The notes under the pieces: generated by a model
Seen by the model: only the letters and a program-made list of their open reading frames with translations
Database searches by the model: none
Told to the model about the DNA's origin: nothing
Program-made: the position numbers and the translations under genes
NCBI RefSeq assembly: GCF_010548275.1
Contig: NZ_JAAGLT010000023.1
Span: 1 to 64,000 of the forward strand
Direction of reading: 5' to 3'
From: Streptomyces sp. SID12488
GTDB taxonomy: Bacteria > Actinomycetota > Actinomycetes > Streptomycetales > Streptomycetaceae
DNA length: 64,000 nucleotides
Shown here: positions 43,450 to 51,713 of the stretch, one piece after another
Numbering within the stretch: position 1 is the stretch's first letter
Layout of the letters: each line of letters starts with the position of its first letter

Positions 43450-44114
43450 GACAGGCGGTGGCCGATCCCGCGGGCGGTGGCGATCGTCCGGTCGCTGCCC
43501 GCCTCGCGCAGTTTGCGGCGCAGCCGGGTCAGATACTGGTCGAGGGTGTTGTCGTGGACCTGGGCGCCCTCGTGCCAGCCCGCCCGGACCAGCTCGCGGC
43601 GGCGCACGACACCGCCGGAAGCTGTCATGAGCGCGGCCAGGAGACGGAACTCGGTCGGCGTCAGATCGACCCCTACGCCCCGGACGCTGACCAGGTGCCG
43701 GACGGCGTCCAGGAGCAGGTCTCCCGCTGTGGCGACGGGCGGCGGGGCGATCCGTTTGAGGGCTGCCCGCAGACGGGCGGCGAGTTCGGCGAGATGGAAC
43801 GGCTTGGGCAGGTAGTCGTCGCCCCCGGCGGAGAACCCGGACAGCCGGTCGGCCAGCCGGTGATGGGCGGTCAGGAAGATGACGGGGGAGCGGAATCCGT
43901 TCGCGCGCATCGCCTGGCACACGTCCCGCCCGTCGGCGTCGGGCAGCCCGATGTCGAGGACAGCGGCGGCGACGTCGCCGGTGGCCAGCCGCAGAGCGGT
44001 GGCGCCGTCCGGCGCGGGCACGGTGTCGAAGTCCTCGTCGCGCAGCCCGCGCAGCAGCACATCACGCAGGGCGTGATCGTCCTCGACGATCAGGATCGTC
44101 TGGCGCATGGTCAT
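43446..44114 (-). CDS. OmpR-family response regulator
   Basis: A 222-residue regulator: receiver acidic pair EDD near 13, phosphoacceptor Asp in AAVLDIGLPDADG near 56, lysine in YLPKPF near 107. The winged helix has LTPTEFRLLAALMTASGGVV, DQYLTRLRRKL and IATARGIGHRLS. The ATG at 44114 is preceded by AGAGGGAGA; ATG 44108 is also possible. The gene start overlaps the end of the PAP2 gene by 53 bases. Candidate targets are the operon itself and the COG4705 genes carrying TTCAGG repeats. Confidence 0.85.
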   Translation of the reverse strand: MTMRQTILIVEDDHALRDVLLRGLRDEDFDTVPAPDGATALRLATGDVAAAVLDIGLPDADGRDVCQAMRANGFRSPVIFLTAHHRLADRLSGFSAGGDDYLPKPFHLAELAARLRAALKRIAPPPVATAGDLLLDAVRHLVSVRGVGVDLTPTEFRLLAALMTASGGVVRRRELVRAGWHEGAQVHDNTLDQYLTRLRRKLREAGSDRTIATARGIGHRLS

Positions 44115-44805
44115 GGTTCTCCCTCTGTTCTCGTGCCCTGTCCGCGTCCTTCTTGCCGGCGGTCCAACGCTCGGGCAGCCAGCAGGCCACGGCGCACAGA
44201 CACGCGCCCAGCCAGCCGAGGGCGAACAGCCAGCCGCCGACGACATCGGTGAACCAGTGCACTCCCAGGTAGACGCGGGTCAGCCCGACCAGCGCGCCCC
44301 AGCCGCCGATGACCAGGGCGAACGCTGTCCTGCCACGCGGGTCGCGCACCTGGACGGCGACGATCAGCAGCCCTGCGGTGAGGGCCGCCGTGGTGGTGTG
44401 ACCGGACGGGAACGCCCATCCCGAGGCATGCGTCTTCCAGTCCGTCAGGGGTGGCCGCGGCCGGGCGATGAGCGCCATCACCGCGTACCGCAGCCCCTGA
44501 CCCGCCCCCAGACAGGCCAGACAGAGGGCCACGGCGAGCGCCCGCTGCCGGAGGGTGCGTCCCGCGATGACTCCGGCCAGCGCGGCCAGCGCGAACGGGA
44601 CGACGCCCGTCCCGGTGGCGGTGAGCCCACGGGCGAACGCCAGGGCCACGTCCGGCCGGTGGGAGGCGGACCACGAGAGGAGGTCGCCGTCCGCGAACAG
44701 CGGTATGCCGTCGTGGCCCACCACGACCATGGTCAGGACACCGAAGGCGGTCCACGCGCCGAGGCCGCAGCTGCCGGCCAGTTCCGCGACGTCGGCGCGC
44801 TTCAT
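44062..44805 (-). CDS. PAP2-family phosphatase 1
   Basis: A 247-residue membrane phosphatase. The three PAP2 motifs are present: LIARPRPPLTDW near 113, AFPSGHTTTAALTAG near 128, and TRVYLGVHWFTDVVGG near 177. Five to six membrane segments. Enzymes of this type remove phosphate from undecaprenyl pyrophosphate, phosphatidic acid or phosphatidylglycerophosphate at the outer face. The Asp-rich basic tail (KKDADRAREQRENHDHAPDD) is encoded by DNA that overlaps the response regulator start. The start overlaps the preceding PAP2 stop (ATGA). Confidence 0.83.
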   Translation of the reverse strand: MKRADVAELAGSCGLGAWTAFGVLTMVVVGHDGIPLFADGDLLSWSASHRPDVALAFARGLTATGTGVVPFALAALAGVIAGRTLRQRALAVALCLACLGAGQGLRYAVMALIARPRPPLTDWKTHASGWAFPSGHTTTAALTAGLLIVAVQVRDPRGRTAFALVIGGWGALVGLTRVYLGVHWFTDVVGGWLFALGWLGACLCAVACWLPERWTAGKKDADRAREQRENHDHAPDDPDRRGRSRPA

Positions 44806-45410
44806 GACGCCACCACCAGCAGCGGACGCAGACGGGTGGCCGCGAGCCGCAGGGCCAGGGCTTCCGTACGCCCGCGCAGTACGGGCACGGCGAGCAGCGC
44901 GGTGACAACGCCCACCACGACCCCCGCCACCACATCGTGGGGGTAGTGCGCGCCGACCCAGACGCGCGAGGCCGCCATCGCACCGGCGGCCACCGCGGCG
45001 ACCGTGCCGAGCCGGCGGGAGACGAACAACAGGGCGACGGCCGCGGCGGCGGCGACGGCCGCGTGGTTGCTGGGGAACGACCAGTCACCGGACGCCGGAC
45101 ACGCCTCCAGCGTGGCCACCCGCAGGCTCTGGCAGGGCCGGTCCTCGCGCACCAGCAGTTTCAGCGCCGCGTCCACTCCGTACGCCAGGACCACGACGAA
45201 CGGCGCGGCGAGGGCCGTCACCGACGCGGTGGCGCCCTCCCGCCGGGCCTGCCACCAGCCGACGGTCATGAGCACCGCGAACATGGCGAGCCCGTACGTC
45301 GACCACGCGGCCACCGTGTCGTTCAGCCACGCGGGAGCGTGCCCGGCCAGGTGCACCACGTCGATGTAGGCCGGGCCGTCGACCACCGAGCCGTTGAGGG
45401 CGAGGATCAT
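44802..45410 (-). CDS. PAP2-family phosphatase 2
   Basis: A 202-residue membrane phosphatase with motif 1 KLLVREDRPCQSL near 88, motif 2 WSFPSNHAAVAAA near 110 (PSNH in place of PSGH) and motif 3 SRVWVGAHYPHDVVAG near 148. It is related to bacterial BcrC-type undecaprenyl pyrophosphate phosphatases. It is coupled to both neighbours through ATGA overlaps: the DedA stop overlaps its start, and its stop overlaps PAP2-1. Having two PAP2 genes in series suggests different substrates or conditions. Confidence 0.83.
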   Translation of the reverse strand: MILALNGSVVDGPAYIDVVHLAGHAPAWLNDTVAAWSTYGLAMFAVLMTVGWWQARREGATASVTALAAPFVVVLAYGVDAALKLLVREDRPCQSLRVATLEACPASGDWSFPSNHAAVAAAAAVALLFVSRRLGTVAAVAAGAMAASRVWVGAHYPHDVVAGVVVGVVTALLAVPVLRGRTEALALRLAATRLRPLLVVAS

Positions 45411-46099
45411 CCGCGCGCCGCCTTCGCCTTCGCGTCCCGGCGCGAGCGGTGCACCTCGGTGGCCACCGGGATCAGCGACAGGGCGACGATGATCGCGACG
45501 ATCGGCAGCAGGTACCGGTCCACGTTCGGTACGGAGGAGCCCAGCGCGTATCCCGCGAGGGTGAGACCCAGGCTCCACACCAGCCCGCCGGTCACCTGCC
45601 AGAGGGTGAATGTCCGCACCGGCACCCCCAGGGCGCCCGCCATCGGGTTCAGGACTGTGCGCACCACCGGAACGAAGCGGGCCAGCACGATCGCCTTCGC
45701 GTACCCGTAGCGTTCCAGTAGTTCCTCCGCACGTTTCGCGCCCTCGTGCAGGCGGGCCGAACGGCTGCGGGCGAGCAGGGCGCCGCCGGCTCTTCGGCCC
45801 AGGAGATATCCGCACTGCGAGCCCGCCAGTGCCCCGACCGCCGCGGCGACCAGGAGCGGTGCGAGCGACAGCTTCAGGCCGCGGTCGGCGGCGCCGGTGC
45901 ACAGCAGCCCTGCGGTGAACAGCAACGAGTCGCCCGGGAGGAAGAAACCGATCAGCAGCCCGGTCTCGGCGAACAGCACCACACCCACGCCCACCACGCC
46001 GAACGCGGAGAGCAGGGACCGGGCATCCAGCACGTTGGCGGCGAGCTGCGACGATAGGTGCACGGCTGTGGTCATCGTCGAGAGCACCTCATCCTTCAT
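45407..46099 (-). CDS. DedA-family membrane protein
   Basis: A DedA/SNARE-associated protein of about 230 residues. Markers are LFAETGLLIGFFLPGDSLLF near 44, GALAGSQCGYLLGRRAGG near 85, and AIVLARFVPVVRTVLNPMAG near 130. DedA proteins of this kind are proposed undecaprenyl-phosphate or phospholipid translocases. It is the first gene of the DedA-PAP2-PAP2-RR-HK operon. Start ATG 46099 (GGGAGAAGG upstream) is preferred; 46075 is possible. The promoter faces the BlaI gene and its operators. Confidence 0.83.
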   Translation of the reverse strand: MKDEVLSTMTTAVHLSSQLAANVLDARSLLSAFGVVGVGVVLFAETGLLIGFFLPGDSLLFTAGLLCTGAADRGLKLSLAPLLVAAAVGALAGSQCGYLLGRRAGGALLARSRSARLHEGAKRAEELLERYGYAKAIVLARFVPVVRTVLNPMAGALGVPVRTFTLWQVTGGLVWSLGLTLAGYALGSSVPNVDRYLLPIVAIIVALSLIPVATEVHRSRRDAKAKAARG

Positions 46100-46148
46100 C
46101 CTTCTCCCGGACCGTCGGATGCGGCGCAACGGCACACCCGACGACTGA

Positions 46149-46183
46149 CTACAATTCTGTAGACGGTCTACTGAACTGTAGAC
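46149..46183. promoter_or_regulatory. Twin BlaI/MecI-type operators
   Basis: Two inverted repeats, CTACA-ATTC-TGTAG (46149-46162) and GTCTAC-N6-GTAGAC (46166-46183), match the TACA...TGTA dyads recognised by BlaI/MecI. They lie 24 bases before the BlaI start and 50 bases before DedA, so one set of operators could control both divergent operons. Confidence 0.78.
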
Positions 46184-46206
46184 GATAGCGGGGTGAGGAA
46201 GGTTCC

Positions 46207-46578
46207 ATGACCGACGCGAAGGACGAGAGGCGGCCGGCCGGTGAGCTGGAGGCCGCTGTCATGGCCGCGCTGTGGGCGGCCGGAGCGCCGCTCAGCGCGG
46301 GGCGCGTGCAGATCGAGCTCGGCTCCGGCCTCGCCAGGACGACGGTGACGACGATCCTGACCCGTCTGCACGAGAAGGGTGTCGTCAGCCGTGAGCGGCA
46401 GGGCCGGGGCTACGCCTACTTCCCCGTGCAGGACGCTCCCGGCCTGACCGCCCGGCGCATGCACACCGAGCTCGACCGGGACACCGACCGCCAGACGGTC
46501 CTGGCCCGCTTCGTCGCCCAGCTCAACCCCGGCGACGAGCAGCTCCTGCGCCGCCTCCTGGAGGGCGACGAGCTATGA
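46207..46578 (+). CDS. BlaI/MecI/CopY-family repressor
   Basis: A 123-residue winged-helix repressor. GELEAAVMAALWAAGAPLSA is helix 1, followed by LARTTVTTILTRLHEKGVVS as the recognition unit and GYAYFPVQDAPGLTARRM with a dimerisation tail. BlaI-type repressors are cleaved by a partner M56 peptidase when the inducer binds; here such a peptidase is the next gene, translationally coupled (ATGA). Two operators lie just upstream. Confidence 0.87.
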   Translation: MTDAKDERRPAGELEAAVMAALWAAGAPLSAGRVQIELGSGLARTTVTTILTRLHEKGVVSRERQGRGYAYFPVQDAPGLTARRMHTELDRDTDRQTVLARFVAQLNPGDEQLLRRLLEGDEL

Positions 46579-47504
46579 CCGCCCTCCTGCTCGTACCTCT
46601 GCTCCTGCCCTTCCTTGCGCCGACGCTTGCCCGCAGGACCCTCGGCCGCCTGGCCCCCGCCACCGCGCTGTGGATCCTCACCGCATCGGCCCTGGCGCTG
46701 GCCGGAACCTGCGTCGCCGCACTCGGCGCCCTGGTCCTGACCGGACTGCTCGAACTCCCCGCCCTCGCCTCCCTCGGTGAACTCGTCCACCCCCTGCGTA
46801 CCCCCTCGGACTACTTCGTCCTCCCGGTGGCCGCCGCGGCCACCGGAGTGCTCACCCTCAGCGCGCTGACCCTCGCGCGCTCGGCCTTCCGGCAGACCCG
46901 CGCCTTTCGTACCGCCCGCACACAGGCCGACCGCCGCCCCGCCGCCGGTGACCTGTGCGTCGTCGACTCGCCCCACCCGGACGCGTACGCCCTGCCCGGA
47001 CGGCCCCACCGCATCGTCGTCACCACCGCGATGCTGCGCAGCCTCGGCCCCGCCGAGCGCGAGGCCCTCTTCGCCCACGAACGCGCCCACAACCGGGCCG
47101 GCCACCACTACTTCCTGGTCGTCGCCGAACTGGCCGCCCACTGCCACCCCGCCCTGCGCGCCGTCCGTGACACCATCCGGCTCGCCGCCGAACGGGCCGC
47201 CGACGAGACCGCCGCCACCGCCGTCGGCGACCGACGCCTGATCGCCACGGCCATCGCCCGCGCCGCCCTTGCCGGCCACGCCTCTCCCTCCATCCGCCCG
47301 GACTTCGCGCCCGCGGCGACGACCGGCCCGGTTCCGCAACGCGTCGCCGCCCTCCTCGCCCCCTCCCCGGCGTGTTCACGCGCCACGCGCCCTGCCGCGC
47401 TGCTCCTCGTGGCCTGCACGGTCCTGTCCGTCGCGGCCGGAACAGTCGGCGTCGTCGACTTCCACCACGAGGTCGAGATCGCGCAGGGCGAGGCGAGTCC
47501 CTGA
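46575..47504 (+). CDS. M56-family (BlaR1-like) membrane metallopeptidase
   Basis: A 309-residue membrane peptidase. Helices at about residues 2-16, 32-60 and 75-98; the zinc motif LFAHERAHNRAGHH (HExxH) is near residue 158, and a following Glu lies in LAAERAADETAATA. A last membrane helix lies near 275-295. It lacks the C-terminal penicillin-binding sensor domain of BlaR1/MecR1, so the signal it detects is unknown. With BlaI it should form a repressor-protease switch. Confidence 0.83.
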   Translation: MTALLLVPLLLPFLAPTLARRTLGRLAPATALWILTASALALAGTCVAALGALVLTGLLELPALASLGELVHPLRTPSDYFVLPVAAAATGVLTLSALTLARSAFRQTRAFRTARTQADRRPAAGDLCVVDSPHPDAYALPGRPHRIVVTTAMLRSLGPAEREALFAHERAHNRAGHHYFLVVAELAAHCHPALRAVRDTIRLAAERAADETAATAVGDRRLIATAIARAALAGHASPSIRPDFAPAATTGPVPQRVAALLAPSPACSRATRPAALLLVACTVLSVAAGTVGVVDFHHEVEIAQGEASP

Positions 47505-47857
47505 GCGGTTTGATCCCGGCGGACCACTGCCCGGGCCACAACCTGCCCGCCGCGTGATCATCATCGGGCGAGGACGGGCTCCAGCAGCCGGAGCAGGTCT
47601 CCGGTGGCGTCGGCGGCGCCCAACGCGGTGAGAGTGCCGAGCGCGCAGCGCATCCCAGGCGGCGGCCGGGCGCCTGCTGCGACGACTTGGGGGCGACGAA
47701 GACGGAGGGAACCGCAGGTGGTCGCGTGGTACCGCGGTACTACGCGCACGGCGCGGTTCAGCCTCCCGGTACCACGGAATCGGGGTGATTCGGCTCTTAG
47801 CGTGGCCGGTGAGGCGTCGGAAGCGACGCACGCCGGAGCCCGACAGGGAGAGCGCGA
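47505..47857. other. Intergenic region with a possible gene relic
   Basis: The minus strand at 47562-47652 encodes RCALGTLTALGAADATGDLL ending in RLLEPVLAR and a stop, which looks like the C-terminus of a regulator; no complete gene is present. Near 47725-47775 are repeated GGTAC dyads (GTGGTACCGCGGTACTAC and CGGTACCACGG) that could be operators for the downstream ABC operon. Confidence 0.4.
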
Positions 47858-48796
47858 ATGATCGACGCACAACAGCTGACCAAGAAGTACGGCGACAAGA
47901 CGGCCGTCGACGGGCTGGACTTCGTCGTGAAGCCGGGCACCGTGACGGGCTTTCTGGGGCCCAACGGCGCGGGCAAGTCCACGACGATGCGCATGATCGT
48001 CGGCCTCGACGCGCCGACGAGCGGCTCCGTCACCGTGAACGGCCGGCACTACGCCCGACACCAGGCACCGCTGCAGGAGGTCGGTGCCCTGCTGGAGGCG
48101 AAGTCCATCCACCCGGGCCGCTCGGCGTACAACCACCTCAGATCCCTCGCGTTGACGCACGGCATTCCGGGCCGCCGGGTCGACGAGGTCATCGACCTCG
48201 CCGGCCTGGGCAGCGTGGCGAGGAAGCGGGCCGGCGCCTTCTCCCTCGGGATGGGCCAGCGGCTGGGCATCGCGGCGGCTTTGCTGGGCGATCCGCAGAC
48301 GGTGATGCTGGACGAGCCGGTCAACGGGCTGGACCCGGAGGGTGTGCTCTGGATCCGCAACCTGCTGAAGGGGCTCGCCGACGACGGACGGACGGTGTTC
48401 GTGTCCTCCCACCTGATGAGCGAGATGGCTCTGGTTGCGGACCACCTGATCATCGTGGGGCGCGGCCGGCTGCTGGCCGACACGACCGTGGCAGACCTGA
48501 TCCGCGAGGCGGGCGGCGACACGGTGAAGGTGGCGGCGCAGGACCCGGCGCGGCTGCGGGACGTGCTGGCGGGGCCGGGCGTCGACGTCACCGGTCTGAT
48601 CGGCTCCGAGGAGCTGCAGGTGACCGGGCTGACCGCCCGCGAGATCGGGCTGAAAGCCGCGGAGCACGGGATCGCGCTGTTCGAGCTGAGCGCGCGGACC
48701 GTGTCGCTGGAGGAGGCGTTCATGGACCTGACCAGGGATGCCGTGGAGTACCACGGCTCCACGACCGGTATCGAGACCCTCGGGAAGTCCGCATGA
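47858..48796 (+). CDS. ABC transporter ATP-binding protein (DrrA/BcrA type)
   Basis: A 312-residue ATPase. Walker A FLGPNGAGKSTTMRM near 33, signature LGMGQRLGIAAALLGDP (variant of LSGGQ), Walker B VMLDEPVNGLDPEG near 148, switch His in VFVSSHLMSEM near 180. The C-terminal extension is typical of exporters for antibiotics or bacitracin-like compounds. It is the first gene of the ABC-HK-RR operon; its stop overlaps the permease start (ATGA). Confidence 0.87.
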   Translation: MIDAQQLTKKYGDKTAVDGLDFVVKPGTVTGFLGPNGAGKSTTMRMIVGLDAPTSGSVTVNGRHYARHQAPLQEVGALLEAKSIHPGRSAYNHLRSLALTHGIPGRRVDEVIDLAGLGSVARKRAGAFSLGMGQRLGIAAALLGDPQTVMLDEPVNGLDPEGVLWIRNLLKGLADDGRTVFVSSHLMSEMALVADHLIIVGRGRLLADTTVADLIREAGGDTVKVAAQDPARLRDVLAGPGVDVTGLIGSEELQVTGLTAREIGLKAAEHGIALFELSARTVSLEEAFMDLTRDAVEYHGSTTGIETLGKSA

Positions 48797-49635
48797 GCAC
48801 CCTCACCACAACCGTCGAGGAACCCCGGACCACCACCCCCGCCCGGCCCGCCTACCGGTTGACCGGTCGGCGCGTGCTCTCGTCGGAATGGGCCAAGCTG
48901 TGGTCCCTGCGCTCGACCTGGATCACCCTGGGCCTCGGCCTGTTGTTCCTGGTGGCCTTCGGCCTGATCTCCGCGAACCACTACAGGTCGGGGATCAACT
49001 CCGGCCAGACGGACCCGGACTTCGCCACGTCCACGGCCGTCAGCCTGTCCCTCTTCGGTACGAACTTCGCCCAGCTGGCCCTGGGCGTGCTCGGCGTGCT
49101 GGTCACGGCGGGGGAGTACTCGACCGGCATGATCCGATCGACACTCGCGGCGGTGCCCAGACGGCTGCCCGTGCTGTGGTCCAAGGCGGCCGTGTTCGGG
49201 CTGGTCGCGCTGGGCGTGGGAACGCTGGGCGGGTTCGTCGCCTTCCTGATCGGGAGCGGAATGGTTTCGGGCACGCCGGCGGCCATGGGCCTTTCGCACG
49301 CGGGTGTCGTACGGAGTCTGCTCGGCGCTGGGCTGTATCTCGGCCTGGTCGGGGTGATCGGCACCGCTCTGGGCGCGCTGCTGAGGTCGGTGGCCGGCGG
49401 GATCTCGGTGCTGGTGGCTGCCCTGATGCTGATCCCGGGACTGATCTCCCTACTGCCGAGCTCCTGGCGGGACGACATCAGCCCCTACCTGCCGTCCAGT
49501 GCGGGGGAGTCGATGTTCGCGCTGACCCACGACTCCACGACCCTGTCGCCGGGCGCCGGACTGCTGGTCTTCGTCTGCTGGACGGCGCTGGCGCTGGGCG
49601 GCGCGGCGTACCGGCTCGCGCGCTCCGACGTCTGA
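48793..49635 (+). CDS. ABC-2-type transporter permease
   Basis: A 280-residue permease with six hydrophobic segments. RVLSSEWAKLWSLRSTWITL near 27, GVLVTAGEYSTGMIRSTLAA near 107, then LLGAGLYLGLVGVIGTALGA and ALMLIPGLISLLPSSW. ABC-2 permeases of this type export drugs, lipids or peptides with the upstream ATPase. Its place with a two-component system suggests a detoxification or envelope-stress system. Confidence 0.83.
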   Translation: MSTLTTTVEEPRTTTPARPAYRLTGRRVLSSEWAKLWSLRSTWITLGLGLLFLVAFGLISANHYRSGINSGQTDPDFATSTAVSLSLFGTNFAQLALGVLGVLVTAGEYSTGMIRSTLAAVPRRLPVLWSKAAVFGLVALGVGTLGGFVAFLIGSGMVSGTPAAMGLSHAGVVRSLLGAGLYLGLVGVIGTALGALLRSVAGGISVLVAALMLIPGLISLLPSSWRDDISPYLPSSAGESMFALTHDSTTLSPGAGLLVFVCWTALALGGAAYRLARSDV

Positions 49636-49653
49636 CACCCGCACCATGGACAG

Positions 49654-50955
49654 GTGACGCCCGTGACCACCGATGACCTCAGCGGAATGGGACCGCTGGT
49701 CGCCCGTCTGTCCCGGGGCGGCCAGCGGCTGAGGCAGGCCGACCGGACACATCCGTGGGTGCTGGACACCGCGGTCGTCGTCGTGGTCTTCCTGATGTTC
49801 TGCCTGCCGGACCTGTTCCACGACGGTGTGGACAACAGCCACGGCGACGGCGACGGCCCGCCCGTGTTCCGGCTCGCCTTCACCCAGCTGCCCCTCGCGG
49901 GGACGCTGGCACTGCAGGCCGGGCTGGTACTGCCCCTGCTGTGGCGGCGCCACAAGCCGATGGCGGCCTTCGGCGTCATCGCGGCGGTGTTCGTCCTCCA
50001 GTGGTCCCTGGGCGCGGCGCTGCGCGCGGACGTCGCCCTCTTCGTCGCCCTGTACAGCCTGGCCCTGCACGGACGGCTGCGGCAGTTGCCGTGGGCCTGC
50101 GCGACCACGGCGGGCGCCATGGCGCTGGTCGCGGTCCGCGCGTCCTCGGCCGTGTCCGTCTGGGACGCGCTGTTCTTCCTGCTGAGCACGGCGACCGCGG
50201 CCCTCGCGCTCGGCCTGATGGTACGAATCCGCCGGGCCCAGCTCGCCGGACTGCGGGAACGGGCAGCCCGGCTGGAGATAGAGCGCGACCAGCGCAGCAG
50301 GCTGGCCACGGCCACCGAACGCACCCGGGTCGCCCGCGAGATGCACGACATCGTCGGCCACAACCTGTCCGTCATCATCACGCTCGCCGACGCCGGCTCC
50401 TACGCCACCGACATCGCACCCGAACGCGGCAAGGAGGCCCTGCAGCTCATCGGCGACACCGGCCGACAGGCCCTCGGCGAACTGCGGCGCGTGCTCGGCG
50501 TGCTGCGCGAGGCCACCGGCGTTCCCCCGGGCGGGCCCGAGCTCAGTCCGCAGCCAGGCATCGCGGACATCGAAGCGTTGTGTGCCAAGGTGCGCACCGC
50601 CGGGCTGGAGGTCGTCTACCGGACCTCCGGTGACGTGGACGCCCTGGACAGCGGGGTGCAGTTGACGGTGTACCGCATCGTCCAGGAAGCCCTCACCAAC
50701 ACCCTGAAGCACGCCGACACCGACACACAGGTGCGTCTGGCGATCGTCGAGAAGGACACCCGGCTGACCGTCCGGGTCCAGGACACCGGCCCGGCCACAC
50801 CGTCCGGACCACCGAACGAGGAAGGACACGGCCTGGTGGGCATGCGGGAGAGAGCTGCTCTGTACGGCGGCACCGTCCATGCGGGACCGGCGGCCGGCGG
50901 AGGATGGAGCGTCGAGGCCGTCCTCGACCTCACACCCCAGGGCGGCGCCCGGTGA
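49654..50955 (+). CDS. NarL/DesK-type sensor histidine kinase
   Basis: A 433-residue kinase. Five to six membrane helices cover residues about 35-200, then a HisKA_3 domain with RVAREMHDIVGHNLSVIITL (His near 231), N-box RIVQEALTNTLKHA and G boxes VQDTGPATPS and GHGLVGMRERAALYGG. GTG 49654 or 49663 may be used. The stop overlaps the response regulator start (GTGA). It is likely to control the ABC exporter in the same operon. Confidence 0.87.
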   Translation: MTPVTTDDLSGMGPLVARLSRGGQRLRQADRTHPWVLDTAVVVVVFLMFCLPDLFHDGVDNSHGDGDGPPVFRLAFTQLPLAGTLALQAGLVLPLLWRRHKPMAAFGVIAAVFVLQWSLGAALRADVALFVALYSLALHGRLRQLPWACATTAGAMALVAVRASSAVSVWDALFFLLSTATAALALGLMVRIRRAQLAGLRERAARLEIERDQRSRLATATERTRVAREMHDIVGHNLSVIITLADAGSYATDIAPERGKEALQLIGDTGRQALGELRRVLGVLREATGVPPGGPELSPQPGIADIEALCAKVRTAGLEVVYRTSGDVDALDSGVQLTVYRIVQEALTNTLKHADTDTQVRLAIVEKDTRLTVRVQDTGPATPSGPPNEEGHGLVGMRERAALYGGTVHAGPAAGGGWSVEAVLDLTPQGGAR

Positions 50956-51620
50956 CCACCGTGCTCATCGTGGACGACCAGCCGCTGCAACGCTACGGCT
51001 TCCACCTGCTCCTGGACTCCGTCCCCGAGACCGATGTCGTCGGCGAGGCCGCCCACGGCGCCGAAGCCGTCCGCAAGACAGCCGAACTGCGCCCGGACGT
51101 CGTCCTGATGGACATCCGTATGCCCGGCATGGACGGCATCGAGGCCACCCGCCGCATCGTCGCCGCCGGGGAGCGTTCCCGCGTCCTCGTGCTCACCACC
51201 TTCGACCTCGACGAATACGTCCACGCCGCCCTCCGCGCAGGCGCCAGCGGCTTCCTCCTCAAGGACGCGCGCCCCGAGGAGCTCCTCGCCGGCATCCGTG
51301 CCGTCGCCGTCGGCGACGCGGTCATCGCACCCGCTCTCACCCGCCGACTCCTGGACGAGTTCGCCCGCTACGTTCCCGCCCACCGCGCGGACTCCCCCGA
51401 GGACCCGGGACTGGGCTCCCTCACCGAACGCGAACGCGAGATCCTCGTCGCCGTCGGCAAGGGCTGGACCAACGGAGAGATCGCCACCCGGTTCGTCCTG
51501 TCCGAGTCCACCGTCAAGACCCACGTCGGCCGCGTCCTGACCAAGATCGGCGCCCGCGACCGCATCCAGGCCGTGATCTTCGCCTACGACCACGGCCTCG
51601 CCCGGCCCAGCGTGGACTGA
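50952..51620 (+). CDS. LuxR/NarL-family response regulator
   Basis: A 222-residue regulator: VLIVDDQPLQRYGFHLLLDS at the start, phosphoacceptor in DVVLMDIRMPGMDG near 55, and Lys in FLLKDARPEELLA near 104. The C-terminal LuxR helix-turn-helix is LTEREREILVAVGKGWTNGE with SESTVKTHVGRVLTKIG. It starts with GTG overlapping the kinase stop. Last gene of the four-gene operon. Confidence 0.88.
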   Translation: MTTVLIVDDQPLQRYGFHLLLDSVPETDVVGEAAHGAEAVRKTAELRPDVVLMDIRMPGMDGIEATRRIVAAGERSRVLVLTTFDLDEYVHAALRAGASGFLLKDARPEELLAGIRAVAVGDAVIAPALTRRLLDEFARYVPAHRADSPEDPGLGSLTEREREILVAVGKGWTNGEIATRFVLSESTVKTHVGRVLTKIGARDRIQAVIFAYDHGLARPSVD

Positions 51621-51713
51621 ACCGACGAGCTGCGGCTGGGAGGGCCGGGGCAGCCTGCCCGCCCCGGCCGGGACACTGGGACACCGGGCCAGAGGGCTTC
51701 GGCTGAGGCCCGC

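Noticed and set aside
46575..47504. A beta-lactam sensor BlaR1
   Set aside because: HExxH and membrane helices fit M56, but the C-terminal penicillin-binding domain is missing, so the beta-lactam label is not justified.
47562..47652. A complete regulator gene before the ABC operon
   Set aside because: Only about 30 residues look protein-like; no start, domain or ribosome site is present.
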